In this document: positions 42,031 to 49,877 of the stretch, in pieces | Layout: every line of letters begins with the position of its first letter | Position numbering within the stretch: position 1 is the stretch's first letter | Source: Hyphomicrobiales bacterium | GTDB taxonomy: Bacteria; Pseudomonadota; Alphaproteobacteria; Rhizobiales; Phreatobacteraceae | Assembly: GCA_017304475.1 (NCBI GenBank) | Contig: JAFKKV010000010.1 | Span: forward strand, 496,001 to 560,000 | Length of the DNA: 64,000 nucleotides | Reading direction: 5' to 3' | The notes under the pieces: model-generated | What the model saw: the letters and a program-made list of their open reading frames with translations, nothing else | Told to the model about the DNA's origin: nothing | Database searches by the model: none | Made by a program: the position numbers and the translations under genes

Positions 42031-42435
42031 ATGAATCATCATCCGATCCGCATCGTCACCGCCATTGTCCGCAATGCGCGTGGCCATATTCTGCTCGTCC
42101 GCAAGCGCGGAACCGAGACCTTCATCCAGCCCGGCGGCAAGCTCGAAGCGGCGGAGACGCCGATCCAGGCGCTGTCACGCGAGATCGCCGAGGAATTGGG
42201 CTCCGGCTTCGACGCGGCAACGGCGATCTTCCGTGGCCGGTTCGGCGCACCGGCGGCGAACGAAGCCGGACGGGCGGTGGATGCGCTCGTCTACGACGTC
42301 GCGCTGAACGGCCCGGTCGCACCGGCCGCCGAGATCGAGGAGATCATCTGGCTCGATCCGCGCGAACCCGGCCAAGCAAAGCTCGCCCCCTTGCTGCGCG
42401 AGACCATCCTGCCGCTGATCACCGCCGGCGGATGA
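42031..42435 (+). CDS. Nudix hydrolase
   Basis: 134 residues. The Nudix box reads GGKLEAAETPIQALSREIAEELG with the expected Gly, Glu and REIAEE residues, after the strand IRIVTAIVRNARGHILLVRKRG. Nudix enzymes hydrolyse nucleoside diphosphate derivatives such as oxidised nucleotides or ADP-ribose; substrate unknown. It ends convergently 22 bases from the ModA-fusion gene. Confidence 0.9.
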   Translation: MNHHPIRIVTAIVRNARGHILLVRKRGTETFIQPGGKLEAAETPIQALSREIAEELGSGFDAATAIFRGRFGAPAANEAGRAVDALVYDVALNGPVAPAAEIEEIIWLDPREPGQAKLAPLLRETILPLITAGG

Positions 42436-42457
42436 CGCCTGGTGGTCGAACGAACCG

Positions 42458-43729
42458 TCAGTCGACGCTGATGCGCACGAGGTCGCGCACCGAGCGCCCG
42501 GCGCGCCGGTCACCGGGAACCACGAGCCGCAGCGCCTGGTTGGGCAAGGCCACGCCGTTCAGACGATTGGCGATGATGACGGGCTTGCCGGCGAATTCCG
42601 GCGACAGCTCGGCAATCGCCAGAGCCACCGTGTAGCCGTCCTTGCCGATGGCGCGCAGAGTCATGCGCGGATGGTCGCCGTGCCGCGCCGGATCGATCAC
42701 ACCAAGGGTCGTCAGCACGTCCCAGAGCAGCGGCCCGCTCCATTCCGTCGTCTCTTCGCCGCGGCCGGTTCTTTGCGTCACCCGCTGGGTCGTCTGCGCG
42801 AAGGCCGCGAGGCGATCGAGGGTGATCGCCACCGGCGCGCCATCCTTGCGCTGCAGCAGCAGGCCCGGCTCGGCATGGGCCGACGCCGGCTCGCCGGCGC
42901 GCCCGGCCGCCGGGTCGGTCTCGACCACCGGCAGCAGGCCATGGCGCGCCAGGATGGACTGGCCAGCCTCCGAGAGCAGGAACAGGGCGAAACGCTGGGT
43001 CTCGGGCCGCTGCGACAGGGCCGCGAGACCGTAGACGGCGGTCACGTCGAGCGCCGCCGGCAGGCGCCGCGACACCAGGCCGGGTACGTCGCGCATGACC
43101 TCGGCATGGCCGCTGCAATAGGACAGGAGGATATCGGCCTTGTCGGCGGCGAAAATCGAGGCGGCGGCCGTTCGTCCCGGCAGCGGCGCCGGAGAGTTCG
43201 GACCGCCGACCAGTTGCAGTGCCTTGTCTTCCAGGATTTTCCGCGCGCCGGAACGAACCGCTTCCGCCCGCGCGAAAACCTGCCAGGCATAGTCGCCGCC
43301 CGGATCCGCGCCCGGTGTGGAGGTGGCGAGCCGCACGGCCGGGTCGATGAGGCGGGCGGCCAGGTTCTCGTCGGTCAGGCCGAGGCTCGCGCGCGACAGC
43401 GTGCACAGCTTGTTGCGGGCGAAGGCGACCACCGGCGCGGCGCGCCCGGCCGCCGCCAGCAGGCGCGGATGCGCCAGGTCCGCCGACAGGAAGAGATCGG
43501 CCGTCTCGCCGTTCTCGAGCCTCTGGCGCAGCGAGCCCGACGGCCCGAAAACCGCCTCCGCGGCCACGCCGGAAGCGGCGATGACGTCCTTCAGCGGCGC
43601 GCCGAGGCTGCCCGCCGCCAGGATCCGCAATGGCTGCGCGACGGCCGCGGCCCCCGTGAATGGCAAGGCCAGCATCGCGGCAAGCATGAGGGCGCCGGCT
43701 CGGCGCCCGACGAAAATCCCGCTCGACAT
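42458..43729 (-). CDS. ModA-like molybdate-binding protein fused to a molybdopterin-oxidoreductase-like domain
   Basis: 423 residues from ATG 43729. A signal peptide ends near AAAVAQ. Residues about 32-270 are a ModA/PBP_II domain: LRILAAGSLGAPLKDV, FGPSGSLRQRLENGETADLFLSAD, FARNKLCTLSRA, STPGADPGGDYAWQVF and KADILLSYCSG. Residues about 302-423 resemble the oxidoreductase molybdopterin-binding fold of sulfite-oxidase relatives: ITLDRLAAF, WSGPLLWDVLTTLGV, AIGKDGYTVALAIAEL, LNGVALPNQALRLVVPGD and RSVRDLVRI. A ModE-type palindrome lies 51 bases upstream. This gives molybdenum involvement strong contextual support, while the combined activity is unknown. Confidence 0.82.
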   Translation of the reverse strand: MSSGIFVGRRAGALMLAAMLALPFTGAAAVAQPLRILAAGSLGAPLKDVIAASGVAAEAVFGPSGSLRQRLENGETADLFLSADLAHPRLLAAAGRAAPVVAFARNKLCTLSRASLGLTDENLAARLIDPAVRLATSTPGADPGGDYAWQVFARAEAVRSGARKILEDKALQLVGGPNSPAPLPGRTAAASIFAADKADILLSYCSGHAEVMRDVPGLVSRRLPAALDVTAVYGLAALSQRPETQRFALFLLSEAGQSILARHGLLPVVETDPAAGRAGEPASAHAEPGLLLQRKDGAPVAITLDRLAAFAQTTQRVTQRTGRGEETTEWSGPLLWDVLTTLGVIDPARHGDHPRMTLRAIGKDGYTVALAIAELSPEFAGKPVIIANRLNGVALPNQALRLVVPGDRRAGRSVRDLVRISVD

Positions 43730-43779
43730 ATCCGCCTCGCTCTTCCCGGCGCCGCGCGAGGACCGCACGGCCGGCACCG

Positions 43780-43803
43780 CGCTATATGTCACCGGATATA
43801 GCG
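43780..43803. promoter_or_regulatory. ModE-type palindrome upstream of the ModA-fusion gene
   Basis: CGCTATAT and ATATAGCG are perfect inverted arms with an eight-base spacer, i.e. CTATA, ten bases, TATAG. This has the geometry of the E. coli ModE box. It lies in the 115-base gap between the DUF2478 gene and the ModA-fusion gene, 51 bases from the ATG. Confidence 0.75.
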
Positions 43804-43844
43804 AATCCGCAATGCGGCCTGCGCGGCCGGGCACGCGCCCGCGA

Positions 43845-44441
43845 TCACTTGTAGCGTTCGCAGAAGGTCGCGCCCGGGCTGACGTCGGACGCCGCCTTGC
43901 CCAGCGATCGCCACCAGGCCTCCAGGCTCGGCCGGTCCGGCCCGAGCTTCACGGCAAGCCCCTCGGCCATCCTCAGCCAGGATCCGAACAGGCCCTCGGG
44001 AACGGCGATCAGCACCGGAATGTCGCGCTCGATCGCCTCCGCCAGGACATCAAGCAGGCCCGAACCGGCGATCTCGAGCGACCCGTAGCGGTTGAGGATC
44101 ACGATGTCGGGACGCCGCTTCAGGGCGTGGGAAAGCCTGGCGCCGATGCTTTGCAAGGCGGTGCCGCAGGCGGCGGTAGCCGCCCTCTCGGCGCCGGCCG
44201 CATCGCCTCGCGCCTCGTCGTCGGGCACCAGGATGAACTCGGCCGTGCCGTCGAAACCCGGCCCGTCCGGGCGCCGCCGCTGGACGACGCCGAGCGCGTC
44301 GAAGCCCTGTCCCAGCAGGTGACGGATGAAGCCGCGCAAGACGAGATCCGGATCGTCGCCCGGGCCATAGACCATGGCCGCGACATCGCAGTCGCCGTGA
44401 AATTCTGGCTTGCGCAAGCGCGGTCTCACCTGATCCGTCAT
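43845..44441 (-). CDS. DUF2478 protein, molybdate-locus associated
   Basis: 198 residues from ATG 44441; an upstream in-frame TTG is less likely. It shows the DUF2478 pattern: GDCDVAAMVYGPGDDPDLVLRGFI near the start, the VVQRR strand, GADVVILNRYG-like DIVILNRYGSLE, and GIPVLIAVPE-like DIPVLIAVPEGLFGSW. DUF2478 proteins often sit beside molybdate transport or nitrogenase genes and have a P-loop-like fold, but their function is undefined. It lies between the DUF2325 and ModA-fusion genes on the same strand. Confidence 0.85.
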   Translation of the reverse strand: MTDQVRPRLRKPEFHGDCDVAAMVYGPGDDPDLVLRGFIRHLLGQGFDALGVVQRRRPDGPGFDGTAEFILVPDDEARGDAAGAERAATAACGTALQSIGARLSHALKRRPDIVILNRYGSLEIAGSGLLDVLAEAIERDIPVLIAVPEGLFGSWLRMAEGLAVKLGPDRPSLEAWWRSLGKAASDVSPGATFCERYK

Positions 44442-44461
44442 CGACGTCCCAGCCTCCAGGC

Positions 44462-45736
44462 TCAAGCGGCGGCCGTTGCCGCCGCCGGCCGCAGTAGAAG
44501 ATCAGGCGCTGCGATGGCGGCGACGAAACTGGCAAGGCTTGCCGAGCGCAGCGGGATATAGGGCTTGCCCGCATCCCGGCAGAGCTTTTTCACCTGGCCG
44601 GCGGCGTGGTGGCTGATGCAGTCGACCGGAAAGAAGGCGGCATCCGCCTGGCTGATCAAGCCCGGCAGCAAGGCGGCATTGTCCTCGATGCCGCCGTCAT
44701 GGACGAGCAGCACGCCGCCGCGCCCGGCTGCCAGGACCTTCAGCTGATCGAGCAGCTTGGGGCGGCCCCCCACATAGAGCAGGGTGAGGTCCTGCAGATC
44801 CCGGGCGATCGCAGCCGGCCGATCATCGTCCGGTTTGCCGAGGCGCAGCGCATCTTCGAGCGCCGCGATCTCGGCCCGCAGATGGGTGTCCCGGTCGGCC
44901 AGTTCGCCGTTGCGCTTCCGCTCGGCCAGGACCTGGTCCTCGGCCTGTTTCAGGCGTGCGGCCAGGGCCTGGGCGTGGGCCTTCTCGGCATCGAAGCGCT
45001 GCGCCAGCGCGGCCAGCGCCGCCCCGGCCTCGGGATCGGGCCGGGCCTGCTCATGGACGGCGCGCAGCGATATCTCGCTCTCCAGGCTTTCGATGCGCCG
45101 CAACAGGTCGGACCGCTCATTGGCGGCGGCCATGAGGCGGGCCTCCTGCCGGGCGATCTTCTCGTCGCGCTCGCCAAGATCGCGTTCGAGCTTGCGCAGC
45201 CGTGCGATGTCGACCCGGTTGGACGTTCCGACCATGTGCGACAGCATGTGCACCTCGCCGAAGACCTCCTGGATCAGCGGGCGATCGGCGACCGGATGGG
45301 TCAGCACGGCCCAATAGGCGCCGGGTATGTCGCCTTGGTCGAGCGCCTGCAGCCAGAGGTCACGCAGCTCGGCCACGGTGGCGGCCTTGGCGAAACGCTT
45401 GACCGCCGGCTCGTGACGTTTGTCGAGCGTCTTGTGCAGAAGCTTGCCCGCCAGGTCGTGCTGGCCCGCCGCGCGGACGCCGCGCCCATGCAGGGCATGG
45501 TCGGTCGCCGTCCTGGCATCGGCCTCGCCCAGCTTGACGAAGAACTGGCGCAGTTCGGCGGCGCTCAGGCAGGTGCCGATGATGGAACAGTGGAAATGCG
45601 GCGAGATGTCCCAGATCTTCGATCGACGATGTCCCCTGGGGTCGTTCACGACAAGCGGCGCCGGGCCGCGCGCGCGCTCCAAAACCATGCCGACCCCGGT
45701 CTGCTGATGGCGGTGAAGGACTGTCAGGATCGACAC
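44462..45736 (-). CDS. DUF2325 protein with central coiled coil
   Basis: 424 residues beginning with GTG 45736 (ATG at 45688 is an alternative). The N-terminal part has FHCSIIGTCLSAAELRQFFVKL and helical HDLAGKLLHKTLDKRHEPAVKRF. A heptad-rich coiled coil covers about 180-310. The C-terminal DUF2325 domain contains LLYVGGRPKLLDQLKVLAAGRGGVLLVHDGGIEDN, FFPVDCISHHAAGQVKKLCRDAGKPYIPLRSASL, whose Cys/His residues suggest metal or redox binding. The family is recurrent near molybdate and nitrogenase genes. A ModE-type palindrome ends 14 bases upstream. Confidence 0.85.
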   Translation of the reverse strand: MSILTVLHRHQQTGVGMVLERARGPAPLVVNDPRGHRRSKIWDISPHFHCSIIGTCLSAAELRQFFVKLGEADARTATDHALHGRGVRAAGQHDLAGKLLHKTLDKRHEPAVKRFAKAATVAELRDLWLQALDQGDIPGAYWAVLTHPVADRPLIQEVFGEVHMLSHMVGTSNRVDIARLRKLERDLGERDEKIARQEARLMAAANERSDLLRRIESLESEISLRAVHEQARPDPEAGAALAALAQRFDAEKAHAQALAARLKQAEDQVLAERKRNGELADRDTHLRAEIAALEDALRLGKPDDDRPAAIARDLQDLTLLYVGGRPKLLDQLKVLAAGRGGVLLVHDGGIEDNAALLPGLISQADAAFFPVDCISHHAAGQVKKLCRDAGKPYIPLRSASLASFVAAIAAPDLLLRPAAATAAA

Positions 45737-45749
45737 TTGCCGCTCGCAT

Positions 45750-45773
45750 CGTTATGTTCACTGAAACATAACG
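45750..45773. promoter_or_regulatory. ModE-type palindrome between the DUF2325 and FAD-protein genes
   Basis: CGTTATGTT and AACATAACG are perfect nine-base inverted arms with a six-base spacer; the core is TTATG, ten bases, CATAA, identical in arms and spacing to the first site at 38357. It lies in the divergent gap 14 bases from the DUF2325 GTG and could control both genes. Confidence 0.8.
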
Positions 45774-45920
45774 CTAACCGGCTTTCCCGCCATCCGCAAC
45801 ACTCCGGCAGTGCCAACCGGCGACCCTGCCCTTGCCCCCACGCTATTCCCGCCCGGGCCTGACGCCTGCACGGACGGAGATCGCCGGGGCGCCGTTCCGC
45901 GAAAGGACAATGTCCCCGGC

Positions 45921-47249
45921 ATGCCATATCGATCCAATGACATCGCCATTGTCGGCGGTGGCGCAAGCGGCGTCCTGCTCGCGATCCAGCTCATGCGCCA
46001 GGCCGCCGGCCGCCTGCAGGTGACGCTGGTGGAGCGCGGCCCGGATATCGGTTTCGGCCTCGCTTATGCCACGGGCTGCGCGGGACACCTGCTCAACACC
46101 CGGGCGGCCGACATGAGCGCGCTGCCGGATGAGCCCGATCACTTCGTCCGTTGGCTGGGTCACGAAGCCGGCAGCGGCGATTTCGTCTCGCGCCAGACCT
46201 ATGGGCGCTATCTCCAGGACATGCTGAAAACCACCGTCGCGCGGAGCGAAGGGCGGCTCCAGCTCGTCACCGGCAACGTGGTCGCGGCGACGCCGGAGCG
46301 CGACGGCGTGCTGCTGACCATCGACGGCGCCGCGCCTGTCTTCGCCGGCCGGGTCGTCCTGGCAACCGGCCATCGCGCACCGGGCAGCGGGCGCGGCGGC
46401 GCGCTTCGCGGCGACCCCTGGAGCAGCGATGCCCTCGACGGGCTCGCCCCCACCGCCCCGGTCCTGCTGATCGGCACCGGCCTGACGATGATCGACGTCG
46501 TCATCTCGCTGATGGAACGCGACCATATGGGCCAGATCGTCGCCCTGTCGCGGCGCGGGCTTCTGCCCAGGACCCATCCCGTCGCGCCGCGCCCGGCCGT
46601 GGTGGGCGCCACCGACGCGCTGTTCGCCGGCGCGCTTTCCGCGCGGCTCGGCGCGTTCCGGCACATGGCGCGAGCGGGCGCCGGGTGGGAGGCCGTCATG
46701 CAGGCGCTGCGGCCGCACAACGCCGCGCTCTGGCAGAGCCTCGACGAGCCGCAGCGCCGCCGCTTCCTGCGCCATTTGCGCCCCTGGTGGGACGTCCATC
46801 GCCATCGCGTGCCGCCGCAGGTGGGGCGCGGGCTGAAGGCCGTCATCGCCGCGGGCCAGCTCTCCATCGTGGCCGGCCGCATCGTGGCGGTCGACACGGT
46901 CGCCGGCCCGGCAACCGTCACGATCAGCCTGCGCGGCAGCGGCAGGCGCGAGGTGCATGACTTCGGCCGGGTCATCGACTGCACCGGCCCGCGCAGCGAC
47001 CCGGATGTCGAGACGCCGCTCCAGGCGCAGCTTGCCCGGGATGGCCTGTTGCGCGCCGACCCGCTGGGTCTCGGCTTCGATGTCGGCGACGGCGATGCGC
47101 TGCTCAGCCGCGCCGCCGCCGCCTCGCCCCGCCTGCTGGCGCTCGGGCCGCCGACCCGCGGCCGGCATTGGGAGATCACCGCGATCCCCGACATTCGCAA
47201 GCGCGCCGCCACGATGGCCGGGGATCTCATCCGCGCGATCGCGCCCTGA
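45921..47249 (+). CDS. FAD/NAD(P)-binding oxidoreductase (NAD_binding_9 family)
   Basis: 442 residues from ATG 45921; a start at 45810 is possible. The N-terminal Rossmann motif is DIAIVGGGASGVLLAIQLM with acidic LVERG, followed by NTRAADMSALPDEPDHFVRWL, VVLATGH, and a second dinucleotide site VLLIGTGLTMIDVVISLM. GLGFDVGDGDALL and LALGPPTRGRHWEITAIPDIRKRA close the protein. This is the YdhS/HcnC-like group of uncharacterised flavoproteins. It is divergent from DUF2325 with the ModE palindrome between, hinting at molybdenum- or metal-linked expression. Confidence 0.85.
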   Translation: MPYRSNDIAIVGGGASGVLLAIQLMRQAAGRLQVTLVERGPDIGFGLAYATGCAGHLLNTRAADMSALPDEPDHFVRWLGHEAGSGDFVSRQTYGRYLQDMLKTTVARSEGRLQLVTGNVVAATPERDGVLLTIDGAAPVFAGRVVLATGHRAPGSGRGGALRGDPWSSDALDGLAPTAPVLLIGTGLTMIDVVISLMERDHMGQIVALSRRGLLPRTHPVAPRPAVVGATDALFAGALSARLGAFRHMARAGAGWEAVMQALRPHNAALWQSLDEPQRRRFLRHLRPWWDVHRHRVPPQVGRGLKAVIAAGQLSIVAGRIVAVDTVAGPATVTISLRGSGRREVHDFGRVIDCTGPRSDPDVETPLQAQLARDGLLRADPLGLGFDVGDGDALLSRAAAASPRLLALGPPTRGRHWEITAIPDIRKRAATMAGDLIRAIAP

Positions 47250-47320
47250 CCGATCCTGCATCGACACCGATCGACGCGGCCGCCATGCCGGCCGATCGCA
47301 CAGCCATGCCCGGCGATCCG

Positions 47321-47375
47321 TTGACAAGAATTTCGTGCCGGCTCTAGAATTCCAACTATTGCAACCGAGTTGCAA
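47321..47375 (+). promoter_or_regulatory. Sigma-70 promoter overlapped by a TTGCAAC palindrome upstream of the iclR operon
   Basis: TTGACA (47321-47326), 18 bases, TAGAAT (47345-47350) is a near-consensus promoter. Just downstream TTGCAAC (47359-47365), three bases, GTTGCAA (47369-47375) is a perfect inverted repeat at the expected transcription start. It fits an operator for autorepression by the IclR protein encoded 14 bases further on. Confidence 0.75.
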
Positions 47376-47389
47376 ATAATGGAACTTTG

Positions 47390-48157
47390 ATGAGCCTGGC
47401 CAACGCCGCCGCCGTCCTGCACTGGCTGAAACGCGACCGTGTCGATGTCGCGGTCGGCGAGCTGTCGGCGGCGATGGATTGGCCGAAAAGCTCGGCCTCG
47501 CGCCTGCTCAAGGACATGGCCGCCCATGGGTTGCTGGAACGCGACCCGGCCAGCCGGCGCTACCGGCCGGGCCTGCTGATGCTCGAGCTCAGCCGGCAAT
47601 ATCTGTCGCGCGAACCCTTGATCGAGGCGGTCGACGCCGAATTGCGCGAGCTGACCGCCCGCACCGGCTATTCGACGGGTATCTCGATCCTCGACGGCAC
47701 CGACATCGTCGTGCTGCGCAGCCGCGCCGGTACCAATCCGCTGCGCGTGGTCACGCCACCGGGAACCCGCGGGCCGGCCTGGGCCAATTCGACCGGCCGG
47801 TGCCTGCTGGCCCGCCTGCCCGATGCCGAGATCGCCAGGCGGTTCACGCCCTTCCCGCCGCCGGCTCGCCCCGGCGCGCCCAATGACCTCGCCGCCCTGA
47901 TGCAGCGCATCGCGGTGACGCGGCAGCGCGGCTTCGACGAGTCCAACGACGAGGCGCTCGCCGGCGTCAGCGGCATTTCGGTCGCCATTCTCGATCCCGA
48001 GGGATCGACGCCCTTTTCGCCCTATTTCGCCTTCTCCGCCGCCCAGGTCGGGCGGCCGGAGCGACAGGAACTCGCCGACATGTTGCTCGACATGGCAGCC
48101 CGGCTCGGCGGCACGCCGAAGCCGGCACTGGATTTGCTGGAAACCGCCCATGGCTGA
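47390..48157 (+). CDS. IclR-family transcriptional regulator
   Basis: 255 residues from ATG 47390. The N-terminal winged helix reads ANAAAVLHWLKRDRVDVAVGELSAAMDWPKSSASRLLKDMAAHGLLERDPASRRYRPG; the C-terminal effector domain has STGISILDGTDIVVLRSR, GTRGPAWANSTGRCLLARL and RGFDESNDEALAGVSGISVAILD. Its stop overlaps the first permease gene by eight bases, so it is co-expressed with the transport and catabolic genes it probably controls. A palindrome overlaps its own promoter start. Confidence 0.92.
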   Translation: MSLANAAAVLHWLKRDRVDVAVGELSAAMDWPKSSASRLLKDMAAHGLLERDPASRRYRPGLLMLELSRQYLSREPLIEAVDAELRELTARTGYSTGISILDGTDIVVLRSRAGTNPLRVVTPPGTRGPAWANSTGRCLLARLPDAEIARRFTPFPPPARPGAPNDLAALMQRIAVTRQRGFDESNDEALAGVSGISVAILDPEGSTPFSPYFAFSAAQVGRPERQELADMLLDMAARLGGTPKPALDLLETAHG

Positions 48158-49037
48158 TGCAACGACCAGACCTCACCGGCCCGCCATTTCACCTGTTGCC
48201 TGGGCCATCGGTCCGGCGCTGCTGCTGTTCGTGGTGTTTTTCGTCGCCCCCTTCGGCGCCATGGCGCTGCTGTCCTTCCTGAGCGGCAATCCGACGACCA
48301 ATCCGAACGTCTTTTTCACCACCCGCCACTATGAGCGGCTGGTCGGCGACACGCTTTATTTCGAGGCATTGGTCGCCACCTTGCGCATCGGCGCGATCAC
48401 CACCCTGGTCTCCCTGCTGGTTGGCTATCCGCTCGCCCACTGGATGGCGCGGATCCAGTCGCGCACCGGTCACGCCCTGCTGCTGATGGCGGTGATCGCC
48501 CCCATGCTGACCGGCATCGTGGTGCGCACCTTCGCCTGGATGACGCTGTTGCAGGACCGCGGGGTGATCAACGTCACCTTGATGTCCTGGGGCATCACCG
48601 ACCATCCGCTGAAGCTGATGTATAACGAGTTCGGCACGGTGGTGGCGCTGGTCCACATCTATGTGCCCTTCATGGTGCTGACGCTCACCGGCGTGATCGG
48701 CCGGATCGACGAGCGCCTCGAACAGGCCGCCCGCAATCTCGGCGCCAACCGTTTCCGCGCCTTCCTGGAAGTCACCTTGCCGCTCAGCCTGCCCGGCATC
48801 ATGGCCGGCTCGCTCCTGGTCTTCGCCTTGTCGATCAGCGCCTATGTGACGCCCTTCCTGATGGGCGGCACCGACGTGCTGACCTTGCCCATGCTGATCT
48901 ACCAACAGGTCGGCGCGAGCTTCAATCTGGGCTTCGCCGGCGCGCTCGGCGTCGTGCTGCTGGCCGTCTCGCTGGTGATCATCATCGCCTATAACAACGT
49001 GCTCGGCCGCTTCGCCGGCGGGGAGAAGATGGCATGA
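48150..49037 (+). CDS. ABC transporter permease, PotB/spermidine-putrescine type
   Basis: 295 residues with about six membrane helices. N-terminal ALLLFVVFFVAPFGAMALLSF, central LLLMAVIAPMLTGIVVRTFAWMTLL, and the coupling-loop EAARNLGAN-like EQAARNLGANRFRAFLEVTLPLSLPGIMAG assign it to the binding-protein-dependent permease family 1. The type-2A polyamine-class carries many substrates. It overlaps the regulator gene by eight bases and the next permease by four, so the operon is tightly coupled. Confidence 0.92.
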   Translation: MADATTRPHRPAISPVAWAIGPALLLFVVFFVAPFGAMALLSFLSGNPTTNPNVFFTTRHYERLVGDTLYFEALVATLRIGAITTLVSLLVGYPLAHWMARIQSRTGHALLLMAVIAPMLTGIVVRTFAWMTLLQDRGVINVTLMSWGITDHPLKLMYNEFGTVVALVHIYVPFMVLTLTGVIGRIDERLEQAARNLGANRFRAFLEVTLPLSLPGIMAGSLLVFALSISAYVTPFLMGGTDVLTLPMLIYQQVGASFNLGFAGALGVVLLAVSLVIIIAYNNVLGRFAGGEKMA

Positions 49038-49837
49038 GCGGCCGTGGTTTCGATCCGGGCCGGACGGCCTATTACACGCTCAACGGCGCCATCCTGGTGT
49101 TCCTGCTGGCGCCGATCGCCATCGTCGCCGTCTTCGCGCTCAATCCGACGCCCTATATCTCGTTTCCGCCGACCGGCATCACGCTGCGCTGGTTCGAGAA
49201 ATTCTTCACCAGCGGCGAATTCATGGGCGCCTTCTGGCTCAGCCTGAAGGTGGCGGTGATCGTGCTGGTGCTGTCCATGCTGATCGGCGGCCTCTGCGCG
49301 CTGGGCCTTGCGCGCGGCAACCTGCCCGGCAGCCGCGTCCTCACCGCCTTCTTCATGTCCTCGCTCATGCTGCCGGCGATCCTCACCGGCCTCGCGCTGT
49401 TCCAGCTCTACCTTCTCTCCGGCATCGGCCGGCCGGTCTGGGGCCTGGTGATGGGCCATACCCTGGTCGCCGTGCCCTATGTGCTGCGCACGACGCTGGC
49501 GGTGCTGCACAATTTCGACCGGCGCATCGAGGAGGCCGCCGCCGTGCACGGCGCGCCGCCCTGGCGCGTCTTCTGGGAGGTGACCTTGCCGCTGATCCAG
49601 CCGGGCGTCGTGGCCGGCGGCATCTTCGCCTTCATCGTGTCCTTCGACCAGTTCCCGATCTCGCTGTTCCTGGTGCTGCCCAAGGGCGAGACGCTGCCGG
49701 TCGTCTTGTTCAACTACATGAAATTCGACCTCGACGGCGCGATCGCCGCCGCCTCGATGGTGTCGATCCTGATGGCCGTCTCGGTGGTGGTGCTGCTGGA
49801 GAAGGTCATCGGGCTGAAGGCCTATGTGAAGCTCTGA
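49034..49837 (+). CDS. ABC transporter permease, PotC type
   Basis: 267 residues. ILVFLLAPIAIVAVFALN, FFMSSLMLPAILTGLALFQLYLL and the coupling loop RIEEAAAVHGAPPWRVFWEVTLPLIQPGVVAGGIFAFIVSFDQFPISLFL are typical of PotC-type permeases. It starts within the stop of the PotB-type gene (ATGA). It forms the heterodimeric channel with it. Confidence 0.92.
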   Translation: MSGRGFDPGRTAYYTLNGAILVFLLAPIAIVAVFALNPTPYISFPPTGITLRWFEKFFTSGEFMGAFWLSLKVAVIVLVLSMLIGGLCALGLARGNLPGSRVLTAFFMSSLMLPAILTGLALFQLYLLSGIGRPVWGLVMGHTLVAVPYVLRTTLAVLHNFDRRIEEAAAVHGAPPWRVFWEVTLPLIQPGVVAGGIFAFIVSFDQFPISLFLVLPKGETLPVVLFNYMKFDLDGAIAAASMVSILMAVSVVVLLEKVIGLKAYVKL

Positions 49838-49877
49838 ACACAACAATTCGATTTCCAGATTCCGACGGGAGGCTCTC

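Noticed and set aside
46208..48151. 647-codon minus-strand open frame
   Set aside because: Shadow of the FAD protein and IclR gene, without any recognisable fold.
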